A stretch of 64,000 nucleotides of DNA from Planctomycetota bacterium (GTDB taxonomy: Bacteria; Planctomycetota; B15-G4), in contig JAQWOM010000002.1 of NCBI GenBank assembly GCA_029245865.1, positions 1-64,000 of the forward strand, given 5' to 3'. Within the stretch, counting starts at the first letter, position 1. The number at the start of each line of letters is the position of its first letter. Shown piece by piece: positions 8,671 to 17,756 of the stretch. The position numbers were made by a program, and so were the translations under genes. The notes below the pieces were generated by a model, which saw only the letters and a list, made by a program, of their open reading frames with translations, was not told the origin of the DNA and ran no database searches.

Positions 8671-8694
8671 GCAGATCTGGACCAGCAGATCTGC
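8671..8694 (+). terminator. Hairpin after the sulfatase/sialidase-like operon
   Basis: A perfect 8-bp inverted repeat pairs GCAGATCT (8671-8678) with AGATCTGC (8687-8694) around an 8-base loop, 13 bases after the stop codon. It is followed by CCCTTG rather than a clear T-run. Termination is therefore plausible but unproven. Confidence 0.4.
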
Positions 8695-8878
8695 CCCTTG
8701 CGGCAACCTGGCTCCAGCGGCCGAAAGAACGGCTATAAAACAAGAGTCTCTTTCATCTCCCCACTTCATCAATCTGCAGAACATATGAGAGAATAAGCGG
8801 CCCTGCCGGACCCCGAAATCTTCATGAATTACACCGCGCAGGCCGCGACCTCCCACAACTCGACCCGGACAAAGATCG

Positions 8879-9286
8879 ATGGCACTCAGGGCCCTTTCCA
8901 CTTCAGAACTCCAGAAAGAACTCCACCGTCGCGAAAAGAGCGCGCACAAGCTTCAAGCCCGGCGTGCAAAGCTCCTCAAGGAATTGGCAGAGGTCGAAGA
9001 GAAGATCGGTTTCCTCGAAGGTTCTACGAATCAGACGCGCATGGGGCGTTTCGGCGATCCAGGGACAGCGCGGCGCCGTGCAAGGAACGACATGACCCTG
9101 CCGGACGCAATCTGTGCCGCCATGGAAGTTCGCGCCATCGTGACACCCAAAGAAGCCTCGGACCTGGTGCTGGCCAACGGTTTTCAGACCACGAGCAAAA
9201 ACTTCAACATGATGGTGAGCAATGCTCTGGCGAAGGACACCCGCTTCAAGCGGATTGGTCGCGGTCAGTACGAGCGAGTTCGCTGA
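8879..9286 (+). CDS. Coiled-coil protein with HARE-HTH-like domain
   Basis: This predicts a 135-residue protein. Residues about 8-46 form a charged helical coiled coil (TSELQKELHRREKSAHKLQ onwards). Residues about 72-133 look like a winged helix of the HARE-HTH type (HB1, ASXL, restriction endonuclease): LPDAICAAMEV, TPKEASDLVLANGF, and a terminal strand RFKRIGRGQYE. In this family the domain is thought to bind DNA or chromatin-associated targets; here a regulatory role is inference. The 3' end overlaps by 41 bp with the convergent metalloprotein gene that ends at 9246. No operon partner is present on its own strand. Confidence 0.75.
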   Translation: MALRALSTSELQKELHRREKSAHKLQARRAKLLKELAEVEEKIGFLEGSTNQTRMGRFGDPGTARRRARNDMTLPDAICAAMEVRAIVTPKEASDLVLANGFQTTSKNFNMMVSNALAKDTRFKRIGRGQYERVR

Positions 9287-9776
9287 GCTTGTCGAGGCGG
9301 TCCCTCATCGGCCGATAGACCTGCGCGAGGCGTTCAAAGAACCCGTCGCAGTGCAGCGAGTCGCCAAAACGCGTGAAATCGTAGTGGTGAATCCACTCAT
9401 GCAGCAACGTGTCCAGCAGGCTCTTTAGAGCAACAGGTCGCGCGTAAGCCGCCGTCCGTGTGTAGATCTCCATCGGACCGTCCGGGTCGCACTCACCGTG
9501 AATCTCATAAACCACCCGGCCCTGACTTCGTCGATGCGGGCGTGGCCTGTCACGTAGAAAAACTCGCTTGGTGGGCAAACCAAAACACCCATCGAGCACA
9601 TCGACAACCTGCTGAAAAGTCAGGTGCAAAGCTCGCACCCCTCCATCAGCCACATACGACTCCCGAGCCCGCACGACCTCGACGAGCACCGACATCAAAT
9701 CGGGCATGGCGGCATTCAGAGTCGCAGAATCCAGACGAGCTCGGTCCATCTTCTGGAACAGGCGCTCAGAAACCAT
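9246..9776 (-). CDS. SprT-like zinc metalloprotein
   Basis: This predicts a 176-residue protein with HEWIH at 126-130 (the HExxH zinc and catalytic motif) and a third likely ligand, His142, in SLHCDGFFERL. This is the arrangement of SprT-like/small zincin proteins. No signal peptide is seen, so it should act in the cytoplasm. The start at 9776 has a good GGAGG about nine bases upstream. Its last 41 bp overlap the convergent HARE-HTH gene, so the two transcripts are complementary at their 3' ends. The substrate is unknown. The short length and the lack of a C-terminal zinc ribbon set it apart from canonical SprT. Confidence 0.75.
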   Translation of the reverse strand: MVSERLFQKMDRARLDSATLNAAMPDLMSVLVEVVRARESYVADGGVRALHLTFQQVVDVLDGCFGLPTKRVFLRDRPRPHRRSQGRVVYEIHGECDPDGPMEIYTRTAAYARPVALKSLLDTLLHEWIHHYDFTRFGDSLHCDGFFERLAQVYRPMRDRLDKLSELARTDRDQSA

Positions 9777-9819
9777 CAGGTCGCGCCTCCATAAAAAATT
9801 TTCCGCGATTCCACGTCAC

Positions 9820-11427
9820 TCACTCTTGTCGAGGAAAACTCTGAACTTCATAAATCGTGAAATCTTCGTTTCGAAGAACTTCGACCAACTCGTCTGGATA
9901 CCGACTCACGAATCGCTCAACGAACGCTTCGTCCGAATGATTCATCATGTGAAAAATATTCGAGGGCGATGCGGGCGAATGTTTCATCACAAACGCCACG
10001 CTGTTAATCGCTTCGAAGTGCTTCCAGAGTTCGGAATCAGAGAGCGTTCCGTACTTGAAAATCTCTGGATAGGAGATCGATGGCCTGCCAGTCGCCAGAG
10101 TCATGGTGCGCGATTTCTTGAAGATCACAACATCATCAGCCGCCGTATTGTCGGCGACCCACTCGAAGGCCTCGACTGCGTCAGGGTCGTCAAGACCGTC
10201 AGGAAGGGTTTCGTAATCCAGGTGTGCGTAAGCGCCGCCATAGCTCACCAACATGAGCAACACGACCACGCCCATGACAGATCGCCCCCCCAAGGGCATC
10301 AGCCCGGCAAGGACCTTTGCTCCACGAAAAACGGACAGCAAGATCACCGGTAGCACGGGAAGCAAATACCTCATCCATGCTGAGTCCGTTGGCAAAGCAA
10401 CGATCATTGCGACGTACAGGACGAAAAAGAACTCAACGATCGTCGGTCGCCGCAAACGTGACAAGAAACCCACCGTCGCGAGGATCGCCATGAAGCCGGC
10501 CACCCCGCGCTGCAGATTGGTGCTCAATCCGTTGGCCCACAGGCGCTCGTAGTTCCACCCGAGCTGGGCCAAGTTGTCCGCGATCGTCGAAAAGCTCCAT
10601 TCACGCGCCAACTTTCCAACATATCCACCCTCGACGGATTGAAACGCCCCACGCTGTGCCAGAACGCAAACCCCGGCCACCGTCAGTGCAATCCATGTAG
10701 ACCTCCTGAGGCGCCGAGACCGCATGACGTCGAAAGCAATGAGCGCGAACGGAAGCACAACCGCCGCTGTCCGCGTGGCATAAGCGCCAGCCATGATCAC
10801 CCCGGCCAGGATCGCCATGCCGGTTGCCTGCTTGCCTTCTTGCTCGCGCCGCTCCATCCACTGAATCTGCGCCATCCAGAAGTAGGCCAGGCAAAGGAAC
10901 AACATTTCGGAACGGACGATTTCACGAGAAGCAAAAACGTACGGCGAAAATCCAAAGGCCGCGGCGGTTAACAGCAACTCTGTCCGACCAGAGCTAGATT
11001 GAAATGCTCGATAAGACAAGTAGATCGACAATGCCGTGAAGAATGCGAGCAAGTACTTCATCGACAAGATGTTGAGCCCGTATGGTCGGCCGGGTTCTTT
11101 GGCCTGGACATCCACAGTTCGCGACACGCCGTCGGCAGGCCGAACCACAAAGCCCACGAGCAAAGAAAAGACCGGCGGAAAGGCTGTGCGCTGGAATGAC
11201 GGTGGCAAGGCAGGATCAAAAACCGTGTCGATCTCGCCGTACGGCTGACCCTCAAGAAGATTGCGGCCGTGGGCCAGATAAGCCGTGAAGTCGTCCATCC
11301 CCCACCAGCCGTGTCCCGGGCGAACGGTCGTGGAATGGAGTAAAAAGACAACAGCACACAGAGCAAGCACGGCCCGTGTCAGCGAACGACTCTGCTTCTG
11401 GGAAACTTTCTCAACCATTCCACCCAT
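9820..11427 (-). CDS. Multi-spanning membrane glycosyltransferase (GT-C, ArnT/RgtA-like)
   Basis: This predicts a 535-residue protein. An N-terminal signal-anchor helix is followed by about nine further hydrophobic segments. Early in the protein is GMDDFTAYLAHGRNLLEG, in the position of the conserved Asp loop of GT-C enzymes, and the C-terminal soluble region is about 110 residues. The layout fits the RgtA/B/C/D-like or dolichol-phosphate-mannose mannosyltransferase group, which use polyprenyl-phosphate sugars outside the membrane. Acceptor and sugar are unknown. It follows the leucine-dehydrogenase-type gene by 56 bp on the same strand. An ATG three codons in is an alternative start, and neither start has a strong ribosome-binding site. 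Confidence 0.8.
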   Translation of the reverse strand: MGGMVEKVSQKQSRSLTRAVLALCAVVFLLHSTTVRPGHGWWGMDDFTAYLAHGRNLLEGQPYGEIDTVFDPALPPSFQRTAFPPVFSLLVGFVVRPADGVSRTVDVQAKEPGRPYGLNILSMKYLLAFFTALSIYLSYRAFQSSSGRTELLLTAAAFGFSPYVFASREIVRSEMLFLCLAYFWMAQIQWMERREQEGKQATGMAILAGVIMAGAYATRTAAVVLPFALIAFDVMRSRRLRRSTWIALTVAGVCVLAQRGAFQSVEGGYVGKLAREWSFSTIADNLAQLGWNYERLWANGLSTNLQRGVAGFMAILATVGFLSRLRRPTIVEFFFVLYVAMIVALPTDSAWMRYLLPVLPVILLSVFRGAKVLAGLMPLGGRSVMGVVVLLMLVSYGGAYAHLDYETLPDGLDDPDAVEAFEWVADNTAADDVVIFKKSRTMTLATGRPSISYPEIFKYGTLSDSELWKHFEAINSVAFVMKHSPASPSNIFHMMNHSDEAFVERFVSRYPDELVEVLRNEDFTIYEVQSFPRQE

Positions 11428-11483
11428 CTTCGACCGACCGACCCACCAGATTCAACGGTGTGAGTTTCCCGGCCTTTCGTCAC

Positions 11484-12464
11484 TCAAATGTTTTCTGCTC
11501 TCAAATCGCGAAGACGCTCATCAGCGATCTGCAAGGCGATTTCATGCGAAGGAAGGTCCGCCTCGGTTGCTTTGCGGCAAACCTCTTCAGCGAGCGGCCC
11601 GATCGCAGCAAGGCGAGACTCGATGAGATGCGGCTCCTTCAGTGCTGTCGAGGCGCCCACCACCGTCGCGCCGGCATTCGAAATGATATCGGGAACATAT
11701 TGGATTCCCCGCTCATGAAGTCGAATCACATCAGCATCCGTCGCCATGGGATTGTTCGCGCCACCGCAGACCACGCGACACCGCAACCTCGGAATGGTTG
11801 TAGCATTCAACACACCCCCGCCAGCGCAGGGAGAAAACACATCGCATTCGACGTCATAAATATCCGTGAGAGGAACAGATTCGAACTCTGCAACGGGACG
11901 AACATCACACGCGACAACGTCCACACTGGAGTCACTCAATATTTCTGCCAAGGGTTGCCCCACAGCGCCGAGCCCCTGGATGGCCACGCGCTCGAGAGGC
12001 CCGGCAACATGCCGCATAGCCGTCAGCACACCTTGCGCTGTGGCTGCAGACATTCCTTCGCACGCGACGTACTGGGTTGCAGATCTCAACGCATCATTAT
12101 CTGCACGTGTAAATCCCATATCTGGACCGCAACAGTAACGACCGCCTAGTTCCTCGATAAACAACCCCAGTGCACGCACGCACGCCGCCCGGTCAACTCC
12201 AGATTCCGGCTCAAGGATCACTGACTTCCCGCCGCCGCCACGAAGACCTGCCAACACGACCTTGCGGCTCATGGCGCGTGACAGGGCAAGGGCGTCGTCG
12301 AGAGCATCGGCTTCCGACGCATACTTCCGAATACGAATGCCGCCAAACGAACGGCCCGCGAGCACGGCATGCAGAGCAACGAAAGCCACGACACCGCCAA
12401 CCTCAAGGCGATAGACCTCGTCATAACCATCGACAGCCAACGGCTCGATCGCAACGGAATCCAT
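11484..12464 (-). CDS. Leucine/valine dehydrogenase-type amino acid dehydrogenase
   Basis: This predicts a 326-residue Glu/Leu/Phe/Val dehydrogenase. The N-terminal domain keeps the substrate- and catalysis-linked residues of leucine dehydrogenase: Lys68 (SRKVVLAG), Lys80 (RGGGGK) and Asp115 (CCGPDMG). Their positions equal those recalled for the Bacillus enzymes. The NAD-binding domain has IQGLGAVG, and later CGGANNPM and DIISNAGA. It should interconvert a branched-chain or aromatic amino acid and its 2-oxo acid with NAD. The start at 12464 is chosen because GAGGAG and GAGG lie just upstream in minus sense. An ATG 12 codons earlier adds an Arg-rich stretch. It may be co-transcribed with the membrane glycosyltransferase downstream. 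Confidence 0.9.
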   Translation of the reverse strand: MDSVAIEPLAVDGYDEVYRLEVGGVVAFVALHAVLAGRSFGGIRIRKYASEADALDDALALSRAMSRKVVLAGLRGGGGKSVILEPESGVDRAACVRALGLFIEELGGRYCCGPDMGFTRADNDALRSATQYVACEGMSAATAQGVLTAMRHVAGPLERVAIQGLGAVGQPLAEILSDSSVDVVACDVRPVAEFESVPLTDIYDVECDVFSPCAGGGVLNATTIPRLRCRVVCGGANNPMATDADVIRLHERGIQYVPDIISNAGATVVGASTALKEPHLIESRLAAIGPLAEEVCRKATEADLPSHEIALQIADERLRDLRAENI

Positions 12465-12685
12465 CAGCCTCGATCTCCTCAGGGTTCTCCCACGATGCAA
12501 CCTCTGCTCCGGAGCTACAAGGCCGTGATACCCGAAGATCTAAAAGCTTCCCGTGAACTCTCTTCCGACACGCATGGGAACGACATTGGCGGCGCGAGCT
12601 TATTGACTCCCCTGCAACAGACCTTGTCGGCACTCGGAGTCGGACAAAAGTAACCGACTTCGCATACGGATCCGCGCATCGCGCG

Positions 12686-13756
12686 CTACCGCTGCAACCA
12701 ACCTTGCCAAGGGTTCTTATCCGGAAAAATGAATTGCTCTACATCCGGGGTCAGCAGATTGGCCACCTCATGACTAATCAAGTAAGCACACTTCATCGTC
12801 ACATCAACGACAGCGTGTAATCCCCCCGGCCCGGACGGCCCGACAATCAACGCGAGCGTGTGCCCGTCATCCGACTTCAACGTGAGGCGCGCCATGGGTG
12901 AATCCATCCCCCACTCGGCCAGCGATTCGGGGTCCAGCACGTCTTCCCAGCGCACCAGGCTAAGAAATGAAAGGTATGAGATGGCCTGCACAGGATTCAG
13001 CTCGCGATCCTCAACACCTTGCATTCCTAGCACCCAGCGAATGCCTGAGGCTCCGGATGCCGACTCTTCGGGGGAGGACTTCGCCCGACGCATCGCCAGT
13101 GAGTAGTTCGGCTCACTGCGGCGCTCAATCTCAGCAAACACCGTCGTACGCCCACCTCCTGCAAAGAACGCGGGAACCAATCCCGGCTCGAGAAGCGGAA
13201 TGCCTCCTTGCTCATCATCTAGGAGAACGCGCGGGTTGGTGTCCACGGCCCAGATCTCTTGTTGCCCTGCCCGGCGGAGAAAACAACCGTCGAGGCTGGG
13301 CCGAGACTTGCCCACTTCGACCTCAAGTTGCACATCACGATCTGGGTCTTTCATAAGCCCCGGGCCGTGAAAAGTGACGCGCCATGTCTCCGGCGTATCA
13401 AACCCATACTCCGCGGCATGCTCGCCATCACTCACTCGCTCAAGCCCAGAGGCGTTTCTCAGCGAGTCGAGCAACTGAGTGATTGCGGATTCGGAGGCAA
13501 GCACACCGTAGCGGTCCAGGCAGCGCCAAACTCCATCAGCACGCCCATAGAGAAGGCTCGCTTCGTCACCTTTCGCGACCGAGATCGCAGCAACCAGTAA
13601 GTCGTCAGATTCTTCAACGGAAAGAAATCGTTCCACGCGCACGCGCCCGCTGCGTTCTTCGAGCTCCGCGCGGTCAAAACTTCGATCGGCCGCGATCAAA
13701 CCGACCAAAAGGGCCGCCAAAAACAGCTTGGGAAGTATTTCGGAACGCAGTCTCAT
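12686..13756 (-). CDS. DUF4340 domain protein, last gene of ABC operon
   Basis: This predicts a 356-residue protein with one N-terminal membrane anchor (about residues 9-23) and a long extracytoplasmic region. The repeating layout (LLYGRADGVWRCLDRYGV, ITQLLDSLRNASG, AEYGFDTPETWRV) matches DUF4340, a family encoded next to GldG-like genes. The ATG at 13756 overlaps the upstream stop codon (ATGA), giving translational coupling. A longer in-frame start 29 codons upstream would lie inside the previous gene. Within the operon it is probably an accessory subunit of the ABC complex. Its biochemical role is unknown. Confidence 0.82.
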   Translation of the reverse strand: MRLRSEILPKLFLAALLVGLIAADRSFDRAELEERSGRVRVERFLSVEESDDLLVAAISVAKGDEASLLYGRADGVWRCLDRYGVLASESAITQLLDSLRNASGLERVSDGEHAAEYGFDTPETWRVTFHGPGLMKDPDRDVQLEVEVGKSRPSLDGCFLRRAGQQEIWAVDTNPRVLLDDEQGGIPLLEPGLVPAFFAGGGRTTVFAEIERRSEPNYSLAMRRAKSSPEESASGASGIRWVLGMQGVEDRELNPVQAISYLSFLSLVRWEDVLDPESLAEWGMDSPMARLTLKSDDGHTLALIVGPSGPGGLHAVVDVTMKCAYLISHEVANLLTPDVEQFIFPDKNPWQGWLQR

Positions 13757-16700
13757 CCGAGCACCCTTCGACGCATCAGACCGCGCACAAACCCGAACAG
13801 CAAGTACAGCAGTGGCGCCCCGAGGCCGATCACAGCGCGCCAACGCATGCGGCTTTCGTCCGAGATCCGACCAAACCCACGTACCACGGGCCGACGCGAA
13901 AGAACCGAAGCAAGTTCCTCGTCAAGAGCCATCGCTGCGACCGCATCAAGCAGGAGTTGATCACCCCGATAGTCTGGTGCAAGCTCCGCCAACCGAGAGT
14001 CTTTGAACAACTCGCTGCAGGCGAGAATGAGGAGTTTACCGGGAGCGCTGTCTTCCACCGGCTCGGGCTGTCCATAGCTTTCAGCCTCAGCAAAAGCAGA
14101 CGCCCTGCTGAAAGCCTCCTTTGGCCAGGGGAAGCGCCCTTCAAAGAGCGCAGCCAACACAAGCGGGCCACGCCTCGGCAAACTTCCGTCTTCCCCGGGC
14201 TCAGGACCCTGGAGAGCTTCCTCGGGAATGAAACCGCCACTCCAGTCCAACGTCCACGCCATGGGACTCGTGGTCATCAGCACCTCTGCTGTGATCCCGA
14301 GTTCTTCCAGCTTCGCCGCATCCCAATCCAGAAAGCTGGCCCAGATAAATGCCTGATCACCCAGCCCAGACGTGACCGGGCTGTCCGAGGCAAACCGCGA
14401 GGCCGCCGCGCGAACAAGAAACGGCAACGCAGACCGCATGTTCTTGAAGTCGCGCCGCTCGGTCGCATTCACTTGGCTTTCGAGTTCTACAGGCAACGAC
14501 TCGGAGTCGAACAACACCTCTCGAACGAGATCGATTCCGACCTCGGGGAAGTAATTCGTTTCGATGTCGGTTGTTTGTGGGCGTGGCCAATAAACGAAAT
14601 CAAAGTTCGAGCCACGAAATTGCTGTGGCTGAATATTGAAGTGCTGCGCTGCAAGGAGAACGCGACCTCCTCGATACAGGTAATCAACCATCGACTCGAG
14701 CATGCGCTCCATCGGCCGGCGAGGCTGAATCCAAACCAGCAGGTCGATGTCATCTGGAATGCGGCCTCGCTCAGGATTGACGTGACTGACCCGGAAACCC
14801 GCCTGCTCAAGAAGCGCTCGCGCCTGGCTGTATTCATCTTTGCCCTGCTGAGGGATAAGCCCCTTCATCTGAAAATATCGGTGACTTTCAGCTGCAGAAA
14901 GACGCGGCGTGTCTGAAGCAAATGCGATATGTGGACGGCGGTTGGACCGCAGTTCATTCAGCGCCATGGCAATGCGGAACTCCGCATCCGAATGACTGGC
15001 AACATCAGGAAAGTCGAGTTGCACCGACCGCCCACCTGACGAAATCCGCAAACTGCTCCAAGCAGTACGAACCTCTGTCACTTCATCTCGACGGCTCGTC
15101 ACGCGCACCGGCTCAAGGCCCTCTGCCTTGAGCCGCATCCGCGGCTCTTCTTCAAGATCTTCCGGGCGCACACGATGCAATTTCAATCCGTCACTGCGAC
15201 CAGCACTCTCGGTCGCCAGTTCTTCCAGCATGTTTTTCAGGCGGTCTGCAGGTCTCCGCATCTCCGGCGCCAACAGACTGCGGTCAGAAAGGAACAACTC
15301 GGCAATGAACGGATCCTTGTCGGTTCCGCGTGACAGATCCTGAGTCTTCTCATGCAGTGCGTTGACGTTGCCTTCGGTGATGTCTAGACGACCGGTGCCC
15401 AGGGTCGTCAGCAGACCAACCCCAGCAGCACCCACGAGACCTCGTGCCAGGACGGCTCTTCTCCACGGCGTCGAAGTGCTTCGAAGGCTCTGGGCAATCA
15501 TGCGGCCGCGGCCTAATCCCCAGACCCCCAGCAAGACCGGAACAAGCCCAACGCAGAACAGCCGCCATCCTGCGCGGCTCCCCGGCGACAAGGCCGGCAG
15601 GGGCGAGGGACGGGCGATCTCGGCTCGCGTGAGCGCAAGCCTGTCCGATGAAGCCAGAGTCGACGTGAGGATCTCGGCAAATCTCTGATGCGCTGCCCCC
15701 TGCATTCGGAACATACCGTCCCGAAACAAGCTGCTTGAAGAGAGGCCCATCAACGAGCCACGCCACGGATCTTCAGGACGCAGCCACACGATCAAGGCTT
15801 GCTTGGGCAGAGGTTCGCCTGCCTCGGGGGACATCAGCGGAAGGGCGATCGCATCCGAACCACTCGCCTGAGTCCAGGTGAGTTCAGATGTCGTACCAAG
15901 AACTTCCGGAAGCCAGCCACCTGCGGCCAATGCTTCACCGTTCATCACGAACGGATTGGGCAACTCAAACATCAGGCTGCCATTCACTTCGGCAGCCAGT
16001 GAGTCGAAGTCCTGGTTGTTTGCAATACAAATGATGCGAAAAGGCGCCATCATTCCGGCGTCACTCAAGACCTGGCAACGCTCGTCCAGCACAAGTTCGC
16101 CAAACACTCCAAGGCCATAGTGCCCCCACAAGGCATTGCCGACATAGCCTGTGGGTTGCATCGATATCGCGGCCAAGCCGCCAAGGTCTTCAAACTGGGC
16201 GTAGTGACGTCCTCCTGCGAGGACCAAGCTGCGGCCCGCATCGAGAAAGGCGTCCAACTCGTCAAGACGAGTTGCATCGACTGGGGTGGGGTCCATCCAG
16301 AACAAGACGTCGGCTGCGCTCGGCAGCGGTTCGCCCGCATCGAGGTCCACGTCGATGACCTCACCGCGCTCAGACAGCCACGCACGAAAATCGCCAAACC
16401 CTTCGCGAGCCGCCAGTGCAAAAAGAGGAACCCGTGGAGACTCCATGGCTCGCAACTGCTCTAACAGAAGGTGCTGAAGTCGCGGCAAATGCTCGCTCTC
16501 CAGGCCCGCAATCACTGCAGGGGCACCCGGACCGTAGTTGGTCTCCAGTGTCGACCAGATTTCCTGTTCGCTGTACGCATCGCGTGTGACATGGCGAACC
16601 CGAACCGGAGCAACTTTTCTTTTCGCTGCATAGTCAGCTAACTCGGGATCAGAGCCTGGGTCGATGACCTGATAGTCCAGCATTCCACCAGACGCATCTT

Positions 16701-16971
16701 TCATGGACTCCAGGAGATCCGTTACTTGGAGTTCGAGTTGGCGCAGGTGGCTGGGCATCGCGCCGCTCGACGTCGCGTAATAGGTGACAAAAACACGGTC
16801 TTGGAGGCTCTCAAGAAAACGCTCTGTGCCTTCGCCGAGCTTGCCCAGCCGGACGCGACCGACTTCCACGCGCGCGCCACGCATGTGCTCGGCCACATCG
16901 ACAGCGACGCCAACAACTGCGCAGCCCAGCACCAGGTCGAGCACCAAGGAGGCGACTGAACGCGCTCTCAT
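13753..16971 (-). CDS. Double GldG-like ABC auxiliary protein
   Basis: This predicts a 1072-residue membrane protein that looks like two GldG-type (ABC_transp_aux) modules in tandem. A membrane helix at about 8-26 precedes module 1 (RVFVTYYATSSG at about 59-70, then DVLFWMDPTPVD). Helices at about 469-486 and 506-526 separate it from module 2, which begins with the typical RLDITEGNVNALHEKTQDLS. Module 2 also has DDIDLLVWIQPRRP and GGRVLLAAQHFN. A final helix is near 1047-1064. Usual GldG proteins are about half this length with a single module. The ATG at 16971 shares one base with the TAA of the permease gene. It is presumably the large extracytoplasmic component of the ABC system. Confidence 0.83.
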   Translation of the reverse strand: MRARSVASLVLDLVLGCAVVGVAVDVAEHMRGARVEVGRVRLGKLGEGTERFLESLQDRVFVTYYATSSGAMPSHLRQLELQVTDLLESMKDASGGMLDYQVIDPGSDPELADYAAKRKVAPVRVRHVTRDAYSEQEIWSTLETNYGPGAPAVIAGLESEHLPRLQHLLLEQLRAMESPRVPLFALAAREGFGDFRAWLSERGEVIDVDLDAGEPLPSAADVLFWMDPTPVDATRLDELDAFLDAGRSLVLAGGRHYAQFEDLGGLAAISMQPTGYVGNALWGHYGLGVFGELVLDERCQVLSDAGMMAPFRIICIANNQDFDSLAAEVNGSLMFELPNPFVMNGEALAAGGWLPEVLGTTSELTWTQASGSDAIALPLMSPEAGEPLPKQALIVWLRPEDPWRGSLMGLSSSSLFRDGMFRMQGAAHQRFAEILTSTLASSDRLALTRAEIARPSPLPALSPGSRAGWRLFCVGLVPVLLGVWGLGRGRMIAQSLRSTSTPWRRAVLARGLVGAAGVGLLTTLGTGRLDITEGNVNALHEKTQDLSRGTDKDPFIAELFLSDRSLLAPEMRRPADRLKNMLEELATESAGRSDGLKLHRVRPEDLEEEPRMRLKAEGLEPVRVTSRRDEVTEVRTAWSSLRISSGGRSVQLDFPDVASHSDAEFRIAMALNELRSNRRPHIAFASDTPRLSAAESHRYFQMKGLIPQQGKDEYSQARALLEQAGFRVSHVNPERGRIPDDIDLLVWIQPRRPMERMLESMVDYLYRGGRVLLAAQHFNIQPQQFRGSNFDFVYWPRPQTTDIETNYFPEVGIDLVREVLFDSESLPVELESQVNATERRDFKNMRSALPFLVRAAASRFASDSPVTSGLGDQAFIWASFLDWDAAKLEELGITAEVLMTTSPMAWTLDWSGGFIPEEALQGPEPGEDGSLPRRGPLVLAALFEGRFPWPKEAFSRASAFAEAESYGQPEPVEDSAPGKLLILACSELFKDSRLAELAPDYRGDQLLLDAVAAMALDEELASVLSRRPVVRGFGRISDESRMRWRAVIGLGAPLLYLLFGFVRGLMRRRVLG

Positions 16972-17756
16972 TACGCCCTGTCCCGCTCCAGCGCGACGGC
17001 TGTGAGCCACAGGAACAGCGCCGCTGACCCGACAAAGTAAATCACCGCGGGCAATCCAATCACTCCGCGGACGAATGCTTCGTAGTGAGGCATGACCGAC
17101 ACATGCTCGTACATCCAGGTCCCCGCAGATAGGTCGGGTGCTAACCCATCGAGTACAACGACGACTCGCTCATCACCCAGCAACACAAAGAGAAAAACTG
17201 TCACGCTCGTCGTGACAAAGGCAACGATCTGGTCGCTGACCAGAGAAGAAAGAAACATTCCGATGGCGAGGAACTGCGCGCCAAAGGCCAGCACGCCGAG
17301 ATACCCCCCAAGCACGAGACCCATGTCCGGATGACCGAGAGTCGCCAGCATGATCACAATCGGTATTGATCCGGCGATCATGAGCACGAGCAATGCCAAC
17401 GCCGCCAGGTACTTACCCACCACCGCCTGCATCGGCCTGATAGGCATGGTCAGCAACATCTCGATGGTGCGCTGCTTTCGCTCTTCTGCCCACAATCGCA
17501 TCGTGATTGCTGGCAAAAACACCGGCAAAAGCAACGGCATCAGGTCGAAGTAGCCCGTCATGTCGACCGTACCAACAAGAAAGAACTCGTTCATGAAGAT
17601 CGAGTTGGCTAACAGGACAAAAGCAATCGTATAGACGTAGGCGATCCAGCTATCGAACGATGCGCTCAGCTCGCGCCTGGCAACAATCCACGCACCCGAG
17701 AGGGCACCCACACGAACGACACGTTCTGTCGCACTTCGGCTTGTATCTTGAGTCAT
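16971..17756 (-). CDS. ABC-2 type permease (GldF-like)
   Basis: This predicts a 261-residue integral membrane protein with about six transmembrane helices. WIVARRELSASFDSWIAYVY precedes the first helix, and MRLWAEERKQRTIEMLLTMP is the cytoplasmic loop typical of ABC-2 permeases of the GldF/NosY kind. It pairs with the ATPase encoded immediately upstream. The start overlaps the ATPase stop (GTGATGA): ATG at 17756 is preferred and GTG at 17759 is possible. The exported or driven substrate is unknown. In Bacteroidota GldAFG supports gliding, but homologous sets occur in non-gliding bacteria. Confidence 0.87.
   Translation of the reverse strand: MTQDTSRSATERVVRVGALSGAWIVARRELSASFDSWIAYVYTIAFVLLANSIFMNEFFLVGTVDMTGYFDLMPLLLPVFLPAITMRLWAEERKQRTIEMLLTMPIRPMQAVVGKYLAALALLVLMIAGSIPIVIMLATLGHPDMGLVLGGYLGVLAFGAQFLAIGMFLSSLVSDQIVAFVTTSVTVFLFVLLGDERVVVVLDGLAPDLSAGTWMYEHVSVMPHYEAFVRGVIGLPAVIYFVGSAALFLWLTAVALERDRA

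Noticed and set aside
11376..12149. Plus-strand open frame opposite the leucine-dehydrogenase-type gene
   Set aside because: The minus-strand frame has a complete catalytic set and NAD motif. The plus-strand frame gives no recognisable protein.
11484..12464. Suspected loss of the catalytic lysine in the amino acid dehydrogenase
   Set aside because: On recounting, Lys68, Lys80 (in GGGGK) and Asp115 all sit at the expected positions, so the active site looks intact.
13483..14916. 477-codon plus-strand open frame across the DUF4340 and GldG-like genes
   Set aside because: It spans a junction of two real minus-strand genes and has a composition typical of antisense translation in GC-rich DNA.
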